DNA from: Staphylococcus durrellii
Lineage (GTDB): Bacteria > Bacillota > Bacilli > Staphylococcales > Staphylococcaceae
Direction: 5' to 3'
DNA length: 64,000 bases
Assembly (NCBI RefSeq): GCF_015594545.1
Contig: NZ_JADIIO010000001.1
Span: 1,984,001-2,048,000 of the forward strand
A program made the translations under genes and the position numbers. The notes below the pieces were generated by a model, which was not told the origin of the DNA, made no database searches, and was given only the letters and a program-made list of their open reading frames with translations. Below, one piece after another: positions 27,112 to 36,459 of the stretch (position 1 is its first letter; every line of letters begins with the position of its first letter).

Positions 27112-27461
27112 GTTCTTCCCTACCTTTTTAATTTATTATTATTTTCAAGTTAACATATATATAAAATAACACATAATGATATATGTGTACTTTGAATTAA
27201 CAAAATTTGTATTACTTAATGTTACAAATTTTAAAATTAACAAATACAATACAATAATAAATGTTACATAAAAGGCGTTAATAGGCGCAATCAAACAAAA
27301 GTGTAATTTTATAATTAAATATTGCTAATATTACAAGTTTATAACAACAAACAAAAATAACTACTTTTCTGTTAGTATGGATTGTGAATTAACAATATAT
27401 GAACGTTCTATGAATTATTTTAGCTAAACTACTATTCATAGCACATTGAGGAGGAGTAATT
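27112..27461. other. Intergenic region between BI-1 gene and LysM-CHAP gene
   Basis: 350 AT-rich bases with divergent genes on both sides. I see one WalR box (27330-27346) and no convincing gene or structured RNA. Confidence 0.6.
27330..27346 (-). promoter_or_regulatory. WalR box upstream of the LysM-CHAP gene
   Basis: The minus strand reads TGTTAT, 5 bases, TGTAAT, fitting the WalR (YycF) consensus TGTWAH-N5-TGTWAH exactly. It lies about 115 bases upstream of the start codon. WalR controls SsaA-type and other wall hydrolases in staphylococci. Confidence 0.68.
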
Positions 27462-28280
27462 TTGAAAAAGTTAGCATTTGCAGTTACTGCTGCATCGGGG
27501 ACAGCCGCTATTTTAGCAAATCATGATGCACAAGCATCTACGCAACACACTGTAAAATCAGGTGAGTCACTTTGGTCAATCGCTCAAAAATATAACACAT
27601 CAGTAGATGAAATCAAAAAAAATAATAATATTAGTAATAATATTGTATTCCCTGGGCAAGTCATTGAAATTGGTGGAAGTGGATCACAAGACTCAAGCTC
27701 TAACACTACTTCAAATACTACTTCTGAGGCATCTAATGGTTCAACACATACTGTTCAATCAGGAGAAACATTAGCAGTAATCGCTAATAAGTATGGTGTG
27801 TCTGTTGATGAACTAATGTCAGCAAATAACTTAAACAATTATATTATTCAACCTAATCAAACTTTAAAAATCCCTGGCGCTGGTACTGCTGGCGGCGGTG
27901 CAGGCGGTGGAGATACATCTACAAGCCCGGCACCAAGTCAATCTGCAAACAGTTCAAACTTATATGACTGGGGACAATGTACTTGGCACGTATTTAATCG
28001 TCGTGCAGAAGCAGGTAAACCAATCAGTACATATTGGTACAACGCACAAGATTGGGTTAACAACGCTTCTAACGATGGTTACACGGTAAATAACAGCCCA
28101 AGTGTTGGTTCTATTTTACAAAGTTACGAAGGACCTGTAGGTCACGTAGCTTATGTTGAACGTGTTAATCCAGATGGTAGCATTATGGTTTCAGAAATGA
28201 ATTACAACACGCCACCTGGTACAGTTGGATACCGCACTATTCCAGCTTCTCAAGTTTCAAGCTATAACTACATTCACTAA
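27462..28280 (+). CDS. Secreted LysM-CHAP peptidoglycan hydrolase
   Basis: A 272-residue exported cell-wall enzyme. Signal peptide about residues 1-25 (cleavage after HDAQA). LysM repeats at about 29-71 ([16 protein letters not shown]) and 96-138 ([16 protein letters not shown]). A Ser/Thr/Gly linker leads to a CHAP domain from about 165, with catalytic Cys173 in [13 protein letters not shown] and His229 in [14 protein letters not shown] domains cut stem peptide or cross-bridge bonds. It resembles SsaA/Sle1-type proteins. The start codon is TTG after a strong GAGGAGGAG site. A WalR box upstream fits control by WalKR. Confidence 0.9.
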   Translation: MKKLAFAVTAASGTAAILANHDAQASTQHTVKSGESLWSIAQKYNTSVDEIKKNNNISNNIVFPGQVIEIGGSGSQDSSSNTTSNTTSEASNGSTHTVQSGETLAVIANKYGVSVDELMSANNLNNYIIQPNQTLKIPGAGTAGGGAGGGDTSTSPAPSQSANSSNLYDWGQCTWHVFNRRAEAGKPISTYWYNAQDWVNNASNDGYTVNNSPSVGSILQSYEGPVGHVAYVERVNPDGSIMVSEMNYNTPPGTVGYRTIPASQVSSYNYIH

Positions 28281-28709
28281 ATCGTAAATATTTTATATTT
28301 AAATACTCAAGCACATCATTTAATAATTGTGCTTGAGTATTTTTATTAAAAATGATCAGTATATAATATTCCTGTACTTTTATATCCTCCGATTTTATAT
28401 TTCTACAAAATAAGCAACGTTATTTTCAAAAATTTATACTTCAGTTGATAGTGACTGTGTTATTTAGTATAAGTTGTAATTTTTATACTTAAAGTACCTT
28501 GTTAATTTTAGTTTTTTTTTTAAAATTAAATTATACACAAATCTTTTTGTATAAAATCGATATTCATAACCATCATTGTAAATTACCGATGCCTATATAT
28601 AAAATGTGAGTGACTATGACCACAAAACATACCTGAACAAATACGATAACAAACCTATATTGAACTAAGAAAGTAGCAATCCAACCGCTATTGAATGTGC
28701 TAATGCTTT
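28281..28709. other. Long AT-rich intergenic region after the LysM-CHAP gene
   Basis: About 430 bases. It contains the terminator at 28301-28343 and a minus-strand open frame of 46 codons (28573-28713, starting GTG AAA AGC) that overlaps the stop of the small gene at 28710 and encodes a hydrophobic stretch. I cannot support it as a gene. The rest shows no feature. Confidence 0.45.
28301..28343 (+). terminator. Terminator of the LysM-CHAP gene
   Basis: 15-bp perfect stem AAATACTCAAGCACA with TATTTTTATT following; starts 20 bases after the stop. Confidence 0.88.
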
Positions 28710-28919
28710 TCACTCATAAATTGCCACTATTATATCTGGATTGTCTTTAAATAAATCCACCATTTTATTTACTGTTATTGCTAGATACAAATCTTTAATA
28801 CCAAATTCTTTGATATATTCATTCTGCATGAAAAATACTGTATAGTAGTTTGAAATAGTTTTTAGGGCATTCCAATCTAATTTTTTAAAAAGGTTATAAC
28901 AATCTCCATCGTTCATCAT
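28710..28919 (-). CDS. Possible small hypothetical protein or gene remnant
   Basis: A 69-residue frame beginning MMNDGDCYNLFKKLDWNALK, soluble and helical in composition, with no recognised family. The upstream GAGTAA is only a weak ribosome site. It stands alone in a 910-base gap between the LysM-CHAP gene and pitA. It could be a real small gene or the tail of a decayed one. Confidence 0.38.
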   Translation of the reverse strand: MMNDGDCYNLFKKLDWNALKTISNYYTVFFMQNEYIKEFGIKDLYLAITVNKMVDLFKDNPDIIVAIYE

Positions 28920-29079
28920 TTACTCACTATGGATGTGAAATTTTTAATCATAAAACAAAATTCATTATCTGATCCGCTATAAAAATTTATAATTACTATT
29001 ATTAGGAATTTAACGAAACTAACCTTTTTTCTTTATAATGATTATATAATTAATTACTGATACCTTTTTATACCATAAA

Positions 29080-29130
29080 AAATAACATCTCATTTCTAAC
29101 TGAATAAATCAGTGGAATGAGATGTTATTT
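29080..29130 (-). terminator. Terminator of pitA
   Basis: 15-bp stem AAATAACATCTCATT / AATGAGATGTTATTT, extended inside by CTAACTGA-like pairing, 60 bases past the stop. Confidence 0.82.
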
Positions 29131-29190
29131 CTTGAGTTAGGAATTATTTCCCAAACTCATATTTTTTATATGTGTATTGATGTTTATTAA

Positions 29191-30198
29191 TTATATAATA
29201 AAATTAACAACGTAGAAAATAAGTGCTGCTAATATTGCAGAAATTGGCAATGTTATAACCCAAGTTATAATCATACGCTGTGCAGTTTTCCATTTTACAC
29301 CTTTAATACGATTAGATGAACCAACACCTAGTATTGAAGATGATACAACGTGTGTAGTTGATAGTGGGAAATGTAATGATGAAGCTACAAATATAGTTAA
29401 AGCAGAAGATAAATCTGCTGCCGCCCCGTTTGCTGGGCGAATTTTCATAATATTACCACCAACGGTTTTGATGATTTTCCAACCACCTACTGCTGTACCT
29501 AATCCCATTGCAGTCGCACAGGCAATCTTCACCCATAAATGTGGCTCTACGCTAGAACCATTTTGAATATTTGCAACGATAAGTGCTAACGTAATAATCC
29601 CCATAGATTTCTGAGCATCGTTTGTACCATGTGAAAATGATTGTAATGACGCAGTAAATATTTGGAAAAATCTGAAGTTACGATTTGTTTTTGTTAAATT
29701 TGCATTTTTAAAAATAATTTTAACCATTGAATAAATAACAAACCCAACTATAAATGCAATAACTGGTGATAGTAATAAAACCACGATAATTTTAGTGAAT
29801 CCTTCGTAGTGCAACACCGCAAAAGATCCTTGGGATGCGATAGCCGCACCTGCTATAGAACCAATTAAAGCATGTGATGAGGAACTTGGAATACCATAAA
29901 GCCATGTTACTAAGTTCCATATAATTGCAGCTATAATAGCAGATAACACAACGACAAGCCCATTTTCAAGTTTGAATGGGTCTACGATATCTTTAGTGAT
30001 AGTACCTGCAACACCTGTAAAGGTCAATGCACCAACAAAGTTCATAATTGCGGCTAAAAATATTGCAGTTTTTGGCGTTAGTGCTCTAGTAGAAACGGCA
30101 GTCGCTACAGCATTGGCAGTATCATGAAAGCCATTGATAAAGTCAAATAACAGTGAAAATATTACAATAGCTATAGTGACGATTAAAATATATTCCAT
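29191..30198 (-). CDS. pitA: Pit-family inorganic phosphate transporter
   Basis: A 335-residue low-affinity phosphate/cation symporter of the PiT family. The two inverted halves carry the signature segments FINGFHDTANAVATAVSTRAL (residues about 17-37, shown here in part) and FSHGTNDAQKSMG (about 192-204), which line the transport site. About 10 membrane helices. It follows the DUF47 gene by 13 bases in the standard pitR-pitA order. Confidence 0.92.
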   Translation of the reverse strand: MEYILIVTIAIVIFSLLFDFINGFHDTANAVATAVSTRALTPKTAIFLAAIMNFVGALTFTGVAGTITKDIVDPFKLENGLVVVLSAIIAAIIWNLVTWLYGIPSSSSHALIGSIAGAAIASQGSFAVLHYEGFTKIIVVLLLSPVIAFIVGFVIYSMVKIIFKNANLTKTNRNFRFFQIFTASLQSFSHGTNDAQKSMGIITLALIVANIQNGSSVEPHLWVKIACATAMGLGTAVGGWKIIKTVGGNIMKIRPANGAAADLSSALTIFVASSLHFPLSTTHVVSSSILGVGSSNRIKGVKWKTAQRMIITWVITLPISAILAALIFYVVNFII

Positions 30199-30211
30199 AA
30201 ATTAGGACTCC

Positions 30212-30829
30212 TTAGCTATTTTTCATAATAATTGTTTCAAAATTATTTGCCACTACCTGGCATTTATCGGCAATATCTTCTAAACTTTCATATATTTCCT
30301 TAATTTTAATTAATGTAATAGGGTCTGTTTCACTGTTAAAAATATGTTTAATTGATTGACGTAAAACACCATCACAGTTAGTTTCAAATTCTTTAATGTT
30401 TATAGAATGAATACGCATATGAGATAATTTTTTGTCTACAAGTAATCCCACAGCTAATTTCATCTCAGCCACTGCTTTTTGGATATTATCAACAAACTCT
30501 GCCATATACTCATCAGTATATTCTATTGAGTACATTTCAAACATGCCAGATGTTTCTTCGATTGCATCAAGCACATCATCAATTGCGTTACATAAAGACA
30601 ATATATCTTCACGTTCAATCGGTGTAATGAATGTTTGATTCAAATCTGATATCACTTGATGCATCAATTCATCACCATGTGATTCATATGTCTTAATATT
30701 GTCTGAATAAGCTTTTAAATCCAAGTGTGTATTAAAATCCATTTTTCCAAATTCAATAGCAGCGCGGTCTAGGTTAAATACCATTTCCTCTAGTTGTACC
30801 ATGAATTTGTCTTTTTTCTTATTAAACAT
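30212..30829 (-). CDS. DUF47 (PitR/PhoU-like) phosphate transport accessory protein
   Basis: A 205-residue all-helical DUF47 protein related to PhoU. It begins MFNKKKDKFMVQLEEMVFNL; the acidic clusters (SHGDELMHQ, CNAIDDVLDAIEE) are the probable metal-binding E/DxxxD repeats of the PhoU fold. It probably modulates the Pit transporter encoded 13 bases downstream. Ribosome site GGAGGATTTTATTGA. Confidence 0.88.
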   Translation of the reverse strand: MFNKKKDKFMVQLEEMVFNLDRAAIEFGKMDFNTHLDLKAYSDNIKTYESHGDELMHQVISDLNQTFITPIEREDILSLCNAIDDVLDAIEETSGMFEMYSIEYTDEYMAEFVDNIQKAVAEMKLAVGLLVDKKLSHMRIHSINIKEFETNCDGVLRQSIKHIFNSETDPITLIKIKEIYESLEDIADKCQVVANNFETIIMKNS

Positions 30830-31179
30830 TCAATAAAATCCTCCATTTACAGCGATTGTTAATAATCACCATCAATAAATTTAATAATTTAAAACGATAA
30901 TAGCTAAACATAAGTTCTTAATTAATTTTTAATAAAAATTAATACAATAAATGATAAATATTGCTCACTTCCTACCACAACTAACTTATAGAACTAGTTT
31001 TGCCTTATTTGAAAATAGCACAAAATTTACAATACTACAATTGAATTTACAAATTCTTAACATTCATATTATTAATTTAATATGCAACTTAAATAAAACG
31101 ATGATACTCTATTACATTTATTTTAATTCAACTTAAAAGTATCTACTTTTATGATTTTGCTATTACTATAAGGCATCTT
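30830..31179. other. Intergenic region where vraFG would be expected
   Basis: 350 AT-rich bases between graS (stop at 31180) and the DUF47 gene start (30829). In S. aureus vraF and vraG lie at this place. I see no ABC-transporter remnant, terminator-strength hairpin or other gene; a 61-codon plus-strand frame (30951-31136) has no ribosome site and a composition of chance frames. Confidence 0.6.
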
Positions 31180-32214
31180 CTACTCATCAGTTTGATGTGA
31201 TAACCGTTTTATAACATCATTTTGTTTAGGAAAGGTGAAAGTAACAGCCGTGCCTTCACCTATTTTTGATTGGATATTCACTGTTACTCTTAATGCATTT
31301 TTCAATTCATTAACTAAATACAACCCAATACCCGATGAGGCAGAATCATTGTGGAATGAAGTAGATGTAAAACCTCGATCAAAGATACGTGGTAAATCTT
31401 TCGCACTGATCCCTCTACCTTCGTCTTTAATATTCAAAGTAACATGATTGTCTACTAGCAATGACTCTACAACAATTGTACTATTCTCGCTATATTTCAC
31501 GGCATTTGATAATGCTTGCCTAATCATCATACGACATAGTTTTGTATCTGTATAAATTTGGGCTTCTTTACCAACTAATAAATCAAAGCCTATGCCTCTA
31601 TCTTGACTGAGGAAGCGAGTTAACTGAATTTCTTCTATTACTAACTTTCTTAAAGAAACATACTCGAAATATAAATCTTTATTTTGAGATTGCATACGCG
31701 TTAAATATAATTGCATATCTAACATCTCGTTAATTCGTGACCATTCATACATTAAGGACTTTTTGCGCTTACTATCTTCCTCTTTATCTATTAATAATTT
31801 TAATGATGTAACAGGCGTTTTTATATCATGTACAAAAGCTGTTAGTGATTGCTCATATGAATTAATTTGTTGCCGCTGTTGATTTAAAATAGCTTTTTGA
31901 TTAGCAATATTATTATAAAGAAAAGTTACAACCTCCCTTTGAAAAGGAGTGTCAGCTAAATTTTTATGTTTAATTTCTTCTATTTCTTTATTATTAATAA
32001 GATGTCGTATAAATTGTGTTTCTTTAATAAATGAAAAAATGATATATACAGCCGTTAAGCCTAAATTTAAGATTACGATATATAGCACACTGCCGACATC
32101 TATATCATAATCTAAGCCTGCTATAACAAGAATAATGACATTAATAAAAATGATCCATAAAATCCAACGAAGTCGAGTAATAAGATACATCCAAAATAGC
32201 TTCACATTACCCAT
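31180..32214 (-). CDS. graS: Sensor histidine kinase GraS
   Basis: A 344-residue membrane kinase of the intramembrane-sensing type. Two close membrane helices (about residues 13-33 and 44-62) are separated by a short loop (DYDIDVGSV), the part that senses cationic peptides in S. aureus. Phospho-acceptor His129 lies in FVHDIKTPVT, and the ATPase boxes are DEGRGISAKDLPRIFDRGF and SGIGLYLV. It overlaps graR by eight bases. GraS signals the presence of cationic antimicrobial peptides to GraR, which raises dlt and mprF in S. aureus. No vraFG genes follow. Confidence 0.92.
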   Translation of the reverse strand: MGNVKLFWMYLITRLRWILWIIFINVIILVIAGLDYDIDVGSVLYIVILNLGLTAVYIIFSFIKETQFIRHLINNKEIEEIKHKNLADTPFQREVVTFLYNNIANQKAILNQQRQQINSYEQSLTAFVHDIKTPVTSLKLLIDKEEDSKRKKSLMYEWSRINEMLDMQLYLTRMQSQNKDLYFEYVSLRKLVIEEIQLTRFLSQDRGIGFDLLVGKEAQIYTDTKLCRMMIRQALSNAVKYSENSTIVVESLLVDNHVTLNIKDEGRGISAKDLPRIFDRGFTSTSFHNDSASSGIGLYLVNELKNALRVTVNIQSKIGEGTAVTFTFPKQNDVIKRLSHQTDE

Positions 32215-32881
32215 GCGCTAAATATCCTCGACCAACTTTAGTTTCTATTTCATTATCCATGTTTATATCTTTTAATTTCTTGCGTAAACGATTTACATTG
32301 ACGGTTAATGTATTATCACTTACAAACGCTTCATCGTCCCATAATGCTGTAATAATTGTATCTCTCGTTACTATTTGATTTTGTTTTCGTACAAGCATTT
32401 CCAAAATAATCATTTCTGTTTTAGATAACATTATATCTTGATTATCTTTACTAATAACATCTTTCGTTAGGTCCAAAGTGGCTGCTTGCCAGTCTAAATT
32501 TCTTTTTTCTTCCGTATTAAATTCGTAAACTCTACGATAAATAGCTTGTAACTTAGCAATAAGCACATTTGTATTGAATGGTTTTTGAACATAGTCATCC
32601 GCACCAAGTTCCATCCCCATCACTTGGTCCATTGGGCTATCTCTGGAAGATAAGAATAATATAGGAACATTGGATGATTGTCGGATTTTTCTTGTCCAAT
32701 GAAAGCCATCATATTTAGGTAATTGGATATCCATTATGATAATTTTAGGCATAACATTGTTAAATGATGCCACTACATCTGAAAAATCTTCCACACCTTC
32801 AACTTCAAAATCCCATTGTTCTAGCTCTTTACTCAATTCATTGAATAACGTTTTATCATCTTCTACTAATAATATCTTCAC
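32207..32881 (-). CDS. graR: OmpR-family response regulator GraR
   Basis: A 224-residue regulator: receiver domain with Asp51 (IIIMDIQLPKYDG) and Lys100-region KPFNTN, then a winged-helix DNA-binding domain ending RKLKDIN...KVGRGYLAHG. Length equals S. aureus GraR when the GTG at 32881 is used, which follows GGAGG by eight bases; a TTG at 32896 would start inside the spacer. It forms one transcript with graX (18 bases upstream) and graS. Confidence 0.93.
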   Translation of the reverse strand: MKILLVEDDKTLFNELSKELEQWDFEVEGVEDFSDVVASFNNVMPKIIIMDIQLPKYDGFHWTRKIRQSSNVPILFLSSRDSPMDQVMGMELGADDYVQKPFNTNVLIAKLQAIYRRVYEFNTEEKRNLDWQAATLDLTKDVISKDNQDIMLSKTEMIILEMLVRKQNQIVTRDTIITALWDDEAFVSDNTLTVNVNRLRKKLKDINMDNEIETKVGRGYLAHG

Positions 32882-32899
32882 ACTACATGCCTCCAATAA

Positions 32900-33817
32900 T
32901 TATTTAGTGTATTTCATATTTTCTCCTAAACGTATATGTTCTTGAAAGTTTTTAATGCGACAATTGACGTCAAAGCCACGTAGCATTAATTTTTGGAATG
33001 GTGCTTGTGACATATAGTAAATAGGCCATATCACTTTCGGAATGTAATCATAGAGATGCACCATTACTTTCGAAGTACCTTTCAACAATCTAAATTCTAA
33101 CTTACCTTGCTTTTGGATATTAGGCTTCGTCAAGCTACCACCTACTAAATGCATAGTTATAATATCGTCGGTAGTTTGTACTTTATGTAATACTAATAAT
33201 GGTTTTTCTTTACGCTTTAGATATATTAAAAAATTATCTCCTTGGATGTAACTATGGATCACCGTACCTTTCGTTTCATTTAACCATGACATATATTCAT
33301 TTATCATGTGTTCCAATGACCAATTAACTGGCAATTGCATATTCATTGCGGTACGTACATCATCATATTTAGAAACTTGTAATTCAACAGATACATTAGG
33401 ACGGAATATTTTATTTTCAGTTTCTTCTACTTTAACATCATATGCCGATAATCTTTCTACTGTTTCACGATCAAAACGACTTCCACCTATATAAATAATT
33501 TTAGCTACCTTGTTAATCGCAGCGGCACGCCCAAAATTATCCGCAGCAATAATATTTAAATCTCTCGCCGTTGCATCTGTAAGTTTGGCTGAGTGTTTAG
33601 TAGGGTCTAGATAATAAATAGCAATGTCCATTCCTTCCATTGCGCTAACGACCTCTTGATAATTATAAATATCTTTCTTCAACCATACGACTTCTTGCAC
33701 TTCTTTCTCTTTTGGATATTTAGACAATGTATATAGCTGTGCTTCAGTCTTGATAGAAGCAATTAAATTTTTACCTATATATCCTGTAACACCGGCAAGC
33801 AGAACTTTAGGCTTCAT
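32900..33817 (-). CDS. graX: GraX, NAD(P)-binding accessory protein of the GraRS system
   Basis: A 305-residue protein with an N-terminal Rossmann motif (VLLAGVTGYIGKNLI, about residues 5-19), like atypical short-chain dehydrogenases. It keeps the GraX-specific C-terminus (FNDVN-type GFDVNCRIKNFQEHI, GENMKYTK). In S. aureus GraX binds GraR and the Stk1 kinase and is needed for signalling. The ATG at 33817 follows AGGAGTGG. It is the first gene of graXRS. Confidence 0.9.
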   Translation of the reverse strand: MKPKVLLAGVTGYIGKNLIASIKTEAQLYTLSKYPKEKEVQEVVWLKKDIYNYQEVVSAMEGMDIAIYYLDPTKHSAKLTDATARDLNIIAADNFGRAAAINKVAKIIYIGGSRFDRETVERLSAYDVKVEETENKIFRPNVSVELQVSKYDDVRTAMNMQLPVNWSLEHMINEYMSWLNETKGTVIHSYIQGDNFLIYLKRKEKPLLVLHKVQTTDDIITMHLVGGSLTKPNIQKQGKLEFRLLKGTSKVMVHLYDYIPKVIWPIYYMSQAPFQKLMLRGFDVNCRIKNFQEHIRLGENMKYTK

Positions 33818-33930
33818 TAACGCCACTCCTTTTTGTTAATAATTTATATTGTTTTACGAAAACTAAAGATTATATTTGCAATTTATATTATACTTAATAT
33901 AAATTGCTCAGAAACGAGGTGTTTAAAACC

Positions 33931-34437
33931 ATGGTCCATCAAATACGTGAAATTGGTATAAATGACGTACAGTCTTTCATAAAATTATTAAAAGCTATTT
34001 ATGATGAGTCTGATTTTATGATATATAATCCGGGTGAATATGCACCATCAATCACTGTTGCTTTAAATAAATTAGAACATTTTATTACTTCTCCTACAAA
34101 TGCTATCTATGTAGCAGAATATAATAATGAACTCGTAGGTTTTGCTACAGTCACTACTAAAGACTATGAACGCGCAAAACACGAAGCAAAATTTTCAATG
34201 GGTGTCGTTAAATTTTATAGAGAAAAAGGTCTTGGACAATCACTTATTAACTCAATTGAAGCTTGGTGTTTAAACCATACAATCCGACGCATCGAAGTAA
34301 CCGTAGTCACTGAAAACATAGCAGCAGTTGATATGTTCAAAGCTTCAGGCTACCAAATCGAAGGAGAGCTTAGAGACAAACTATTTATAGACAATAAATA
34401 TTATAATGAATATGTAATGTCTAAATTATTAACCTAA
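33931..34437 (+). CDS. GNAT-family acetyltransferase
   Basis: A 168-residue N-acetyltransferase. The acetyl-CoA loop VKFYREKGLGQSLINSIEAW (about residues 92-111) is canonical (R-x-x-G-x-G), and the C-terminus AAVDMFKASGYQIEGELRDK matches the RimL/PhnO-like ending. I chose ATG 33931, nine bases after GAGGTG, over a TTG at 33904. It is divergent from graX and ends at a 17-bp bidirectional terminator. Confidence 0.87.
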   Translation: MVHQIREIGINDVQSFIKLLKAIYDESDFMIYNPGEYAPSITVALNKLEHFITSPTNAIYVAEYNNELVGFATVTTKDYERAKHEAKFSMGVVKFYREKGLGQSLINSIEAWCLNHTIRRIEVTVVTENIAAVDMFKASGYQIEGELRDKLFIDNKYYNEYVMSKLLT

Positions 34438-34448
34438 TTATAACATGT

Positions 34449-34487
34449 TGAAAGGGCATAAAAACTCACGGTTTTTATGCCCTTTCA
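34449..34487. terminator. Bidirectional terminator between acetyltransferase and esterase
   Basis: 17-bp perfect stem TGAAAGGGCATAAAAAC with a five-base loop between convergent genes. Confidence 0.9.
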
Positions 34488-34489
34488 GA

Positions 34490-35521
34490 TTAATATGGAT
34501 TTAAATCTACACCATTAGGATTACTGTCTTCGTTATTCACTTTTGTTTCCACACCAGAAGAACTTGTATTACGACTTAAGAATCTTAAAACATCTTTCAT
34601 GTTTTGCTTTGATTCAGGTAATTCTAAATGGAATTGATATTGATGCCTTAAACGATGAGTCCCGTCATAGAAAAGGTCATCTACCGGCACATCCTCTTCT
34701 TCTAACTTTTTCTTAAATGCAATATTTTGACTATAAAATGGGTCCGCATCTCCTACCGATAGATAGGTCGGTGGATAATGATTATTCACCTGATTTATAG
34801 TCGACATTTGCGAGATATTTTTAAATTGTTGCTCCCAATTTCTTTCACCTGTATAACTTTGCATGAACATTTGTATCCTTGGAAATTCTGTTTGTCTTAC
34901 CGTTTTCATATCATAAAAGCCACCGAAAAATATCGCCGCTTTAATTTGATTATTATCAAATCGTTGTTTAAAGTTCATCTCATCTCGTAAAGATTGATTA
35001 GTCTGTATTGCTGTGTATTGACTCGACATTTGGGCTCCAGCAGAATCTCCACCGAAAATAACTTGGTCAAAATCAATCGGTAACTCATGCTTATTTTGTT
35101 TAATAAATTGCACGGCTTGATCAATTTGATGTAATTGACTTGGATATTTAAAATCAGGTGCTAAGGCATAATTGATATTAACAACGATATAGCCTTGTTC
35201 TGCAATTTTAGCTAATAGCGGGTTTTTATACTGTTTATCTCCTGCAATATAACCACCGCCATGCATCCAAAAAATAACAGGTAATTTATTGTCCTTATCA
35301 AGGTCCGTAGGTGTTAAAATATCTAAACGACTATTCGTCCAACCTTTACTATATGTAATGTTAGTAAAGGCATTAACATTTTTGTTGTTGATTTGAACTC
35401 TTTCCTTCACTTGTTGTGTATGTTGTTGGTCAAAATGCCTCTTTAACAATAAGCCAACCACGGTGGCAACGACTACAATTACTACGATTGTAATAATAAT
35501 CCATTTCTTTTTTTTATTCAT
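34490..35521 (-). CDS. Membrane-anchored alpha/beta hydrolase (hormone-sensitive-lipase-like esterase)
   Basis: A 343-residue esterase. An N-terminal membrane anchor (about residues 7-27, KWIIITIVVIVVVATVVGLL) is followed by the catalytic domain outside the membrane. The oxyanion motif MHGGGY (about 86-91), nucleophile GGDSAGAQ (about 157-164), Asp in GDADPF and His in GTHRLRHQ complete the triad. It resembles the S. aureus esterase encoded next to the gra genes. Substrate unknown. Transcribed alone. Confidence 0.85.
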   Translation of the reverse strand: MNKKKKWIIITIVVIVVVATVVGLLLKRHFDQQHTQQVKERVQINNKNVNAFTNITYSKGWTNSRLDILTPTDLDKDNKLPVIFWMHGGGYIAGDKQYKNPLLAKIAEQGYIVVNINYALAPDFKYPSQLHQIDQAVQFIKQNKHELPIDFDQVIFGGDSAGAQMSSQYTAIQTNQSLRDEMNFKQRFDNNQIKAAIFFGGFYDMKTVRQTEFPRIQMFMQSYTGERNWEQQFKNISQMSTINQVNNHYPPTYLSVGDADPFYSQNIAFKKKLEEEDVPVDDLFYDGTHRLRHQYQFHLELPESKQNMKDVLRFLSRNTSSSGVETKVNNEDSNPNGVDLNPY

Positions 35522-35713
35522 GACTTACCTTTCCTTTCGGGAGCATTGTACCATATTTGTAAATTCTAATGTACAATTTATAAGGAATTATTATTAATCA
35601 ATTTTTTAAATTAACGAGTATTTTTCACCTTAGAAAAGTTATATTTAAATCGCAAATAACTTTTTATTACAATCAAAGAATATTTCGCCCACTAATGTAC
35701 ATATTAAATCAAA

Positions 35714-35752
35714 AAAGTAACTATTGTATTTTTAAAACACAATAGTTACTTT
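35714..35752 (-). terminator. Terminator of the 35805-36305 gene
   Basis: 14-bp perfect stem AAAGTAACTATTGT with an 11-nt loop and a minus-strand T-run. Confidence 0.82.
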
Positions 35753-35804
35753 CAAATTTTCACATTTATTAAATTATAAATACCGAAATGCATGTAAATA
35801 ACAA

Positions 35805-36305
35805 TTAATCAGCAGTTTTACCACGATTAAGTTCATTAAAGTCTACGACTACATCATCCATACGTTTAGCTGTCTCTTTCAACACATTACGTGCGACACT
35901 ATTAGATGGGTCTAGCTTTAATATTTGTCTAGATATATCAAAGGCTTTTTTATCTGAAATTACTGGTTCTGGCACAGCATGTAATAATAACATCTGTAAC
36001 AAACTTTTAACTTCTTTACCGTCAGTGAGCTTTATGGATGATTCAGCATGATAGTAAGCAGAGTCTAAAGCGCCTTGTGTATCACTCAAAGGATAAACTA
36101 AAAGTAAAAATGCTAAGTCATGCATTTCAGATGTTTCTTCTTTTTTGAGCATATCCAATATACATGTGTAAAACATCATACTTTCGACTTCGTGTGCGCT
36201 AGAAATATAAGCTTCTTCAAATTCCATAAAATCTGCTTCGGACATTAAACTTTTAACTGACTCAAATTCGCCGTTTAAGACATGTTTCTTTATTAAATCT
36301 TGCAT
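35805..36305 (-). CDS. Hypothetical helical repeat protein
   Basis: Unrecognised 166-residue soluble protein, almost wholly helical and acidic in the N-terminal half. The spacing of small and aromatic residues (GALDSAYYHAESSIKL, then AFDISRQILKLDPSNSVARNVL) resembles tetratricopeptide repeats, two or three of them, so it may be a protein-binding scaffold. The ribosome site AGGAGGACATTGCC is strong. No operon partner; dhaM lies downstream of a different promoter. Confidence 0.65.
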   Translation of the reverse strand: MQDLIKKHVLNGEFESVKSLMSEADFMEFEEAYISSAHEVESMMFYTCILDMLKKEETSEMHDLAFLLLVYPLSDTQGALDSAYYHAESSIKLTDGKEVKSLLQMLLLHAVPEPVISDKKAFDISRQILKLDPSNSVARNVLKETAKRMDDVVVDFNELNRGKTAD

Positions 36306-36459
36306 GGCAATGTCCTCCTATAGTCCAGATTCCTTGTGCATTTAGTCTATATTTTAGCACATTTTTAAAATTTAATCATTTGTAATACTTTAATTTATGT
36401 TAATTTTAGTAAATAATTTTATATATCGAACGAATTATTGTTTTATTTAGCGAAATGAT

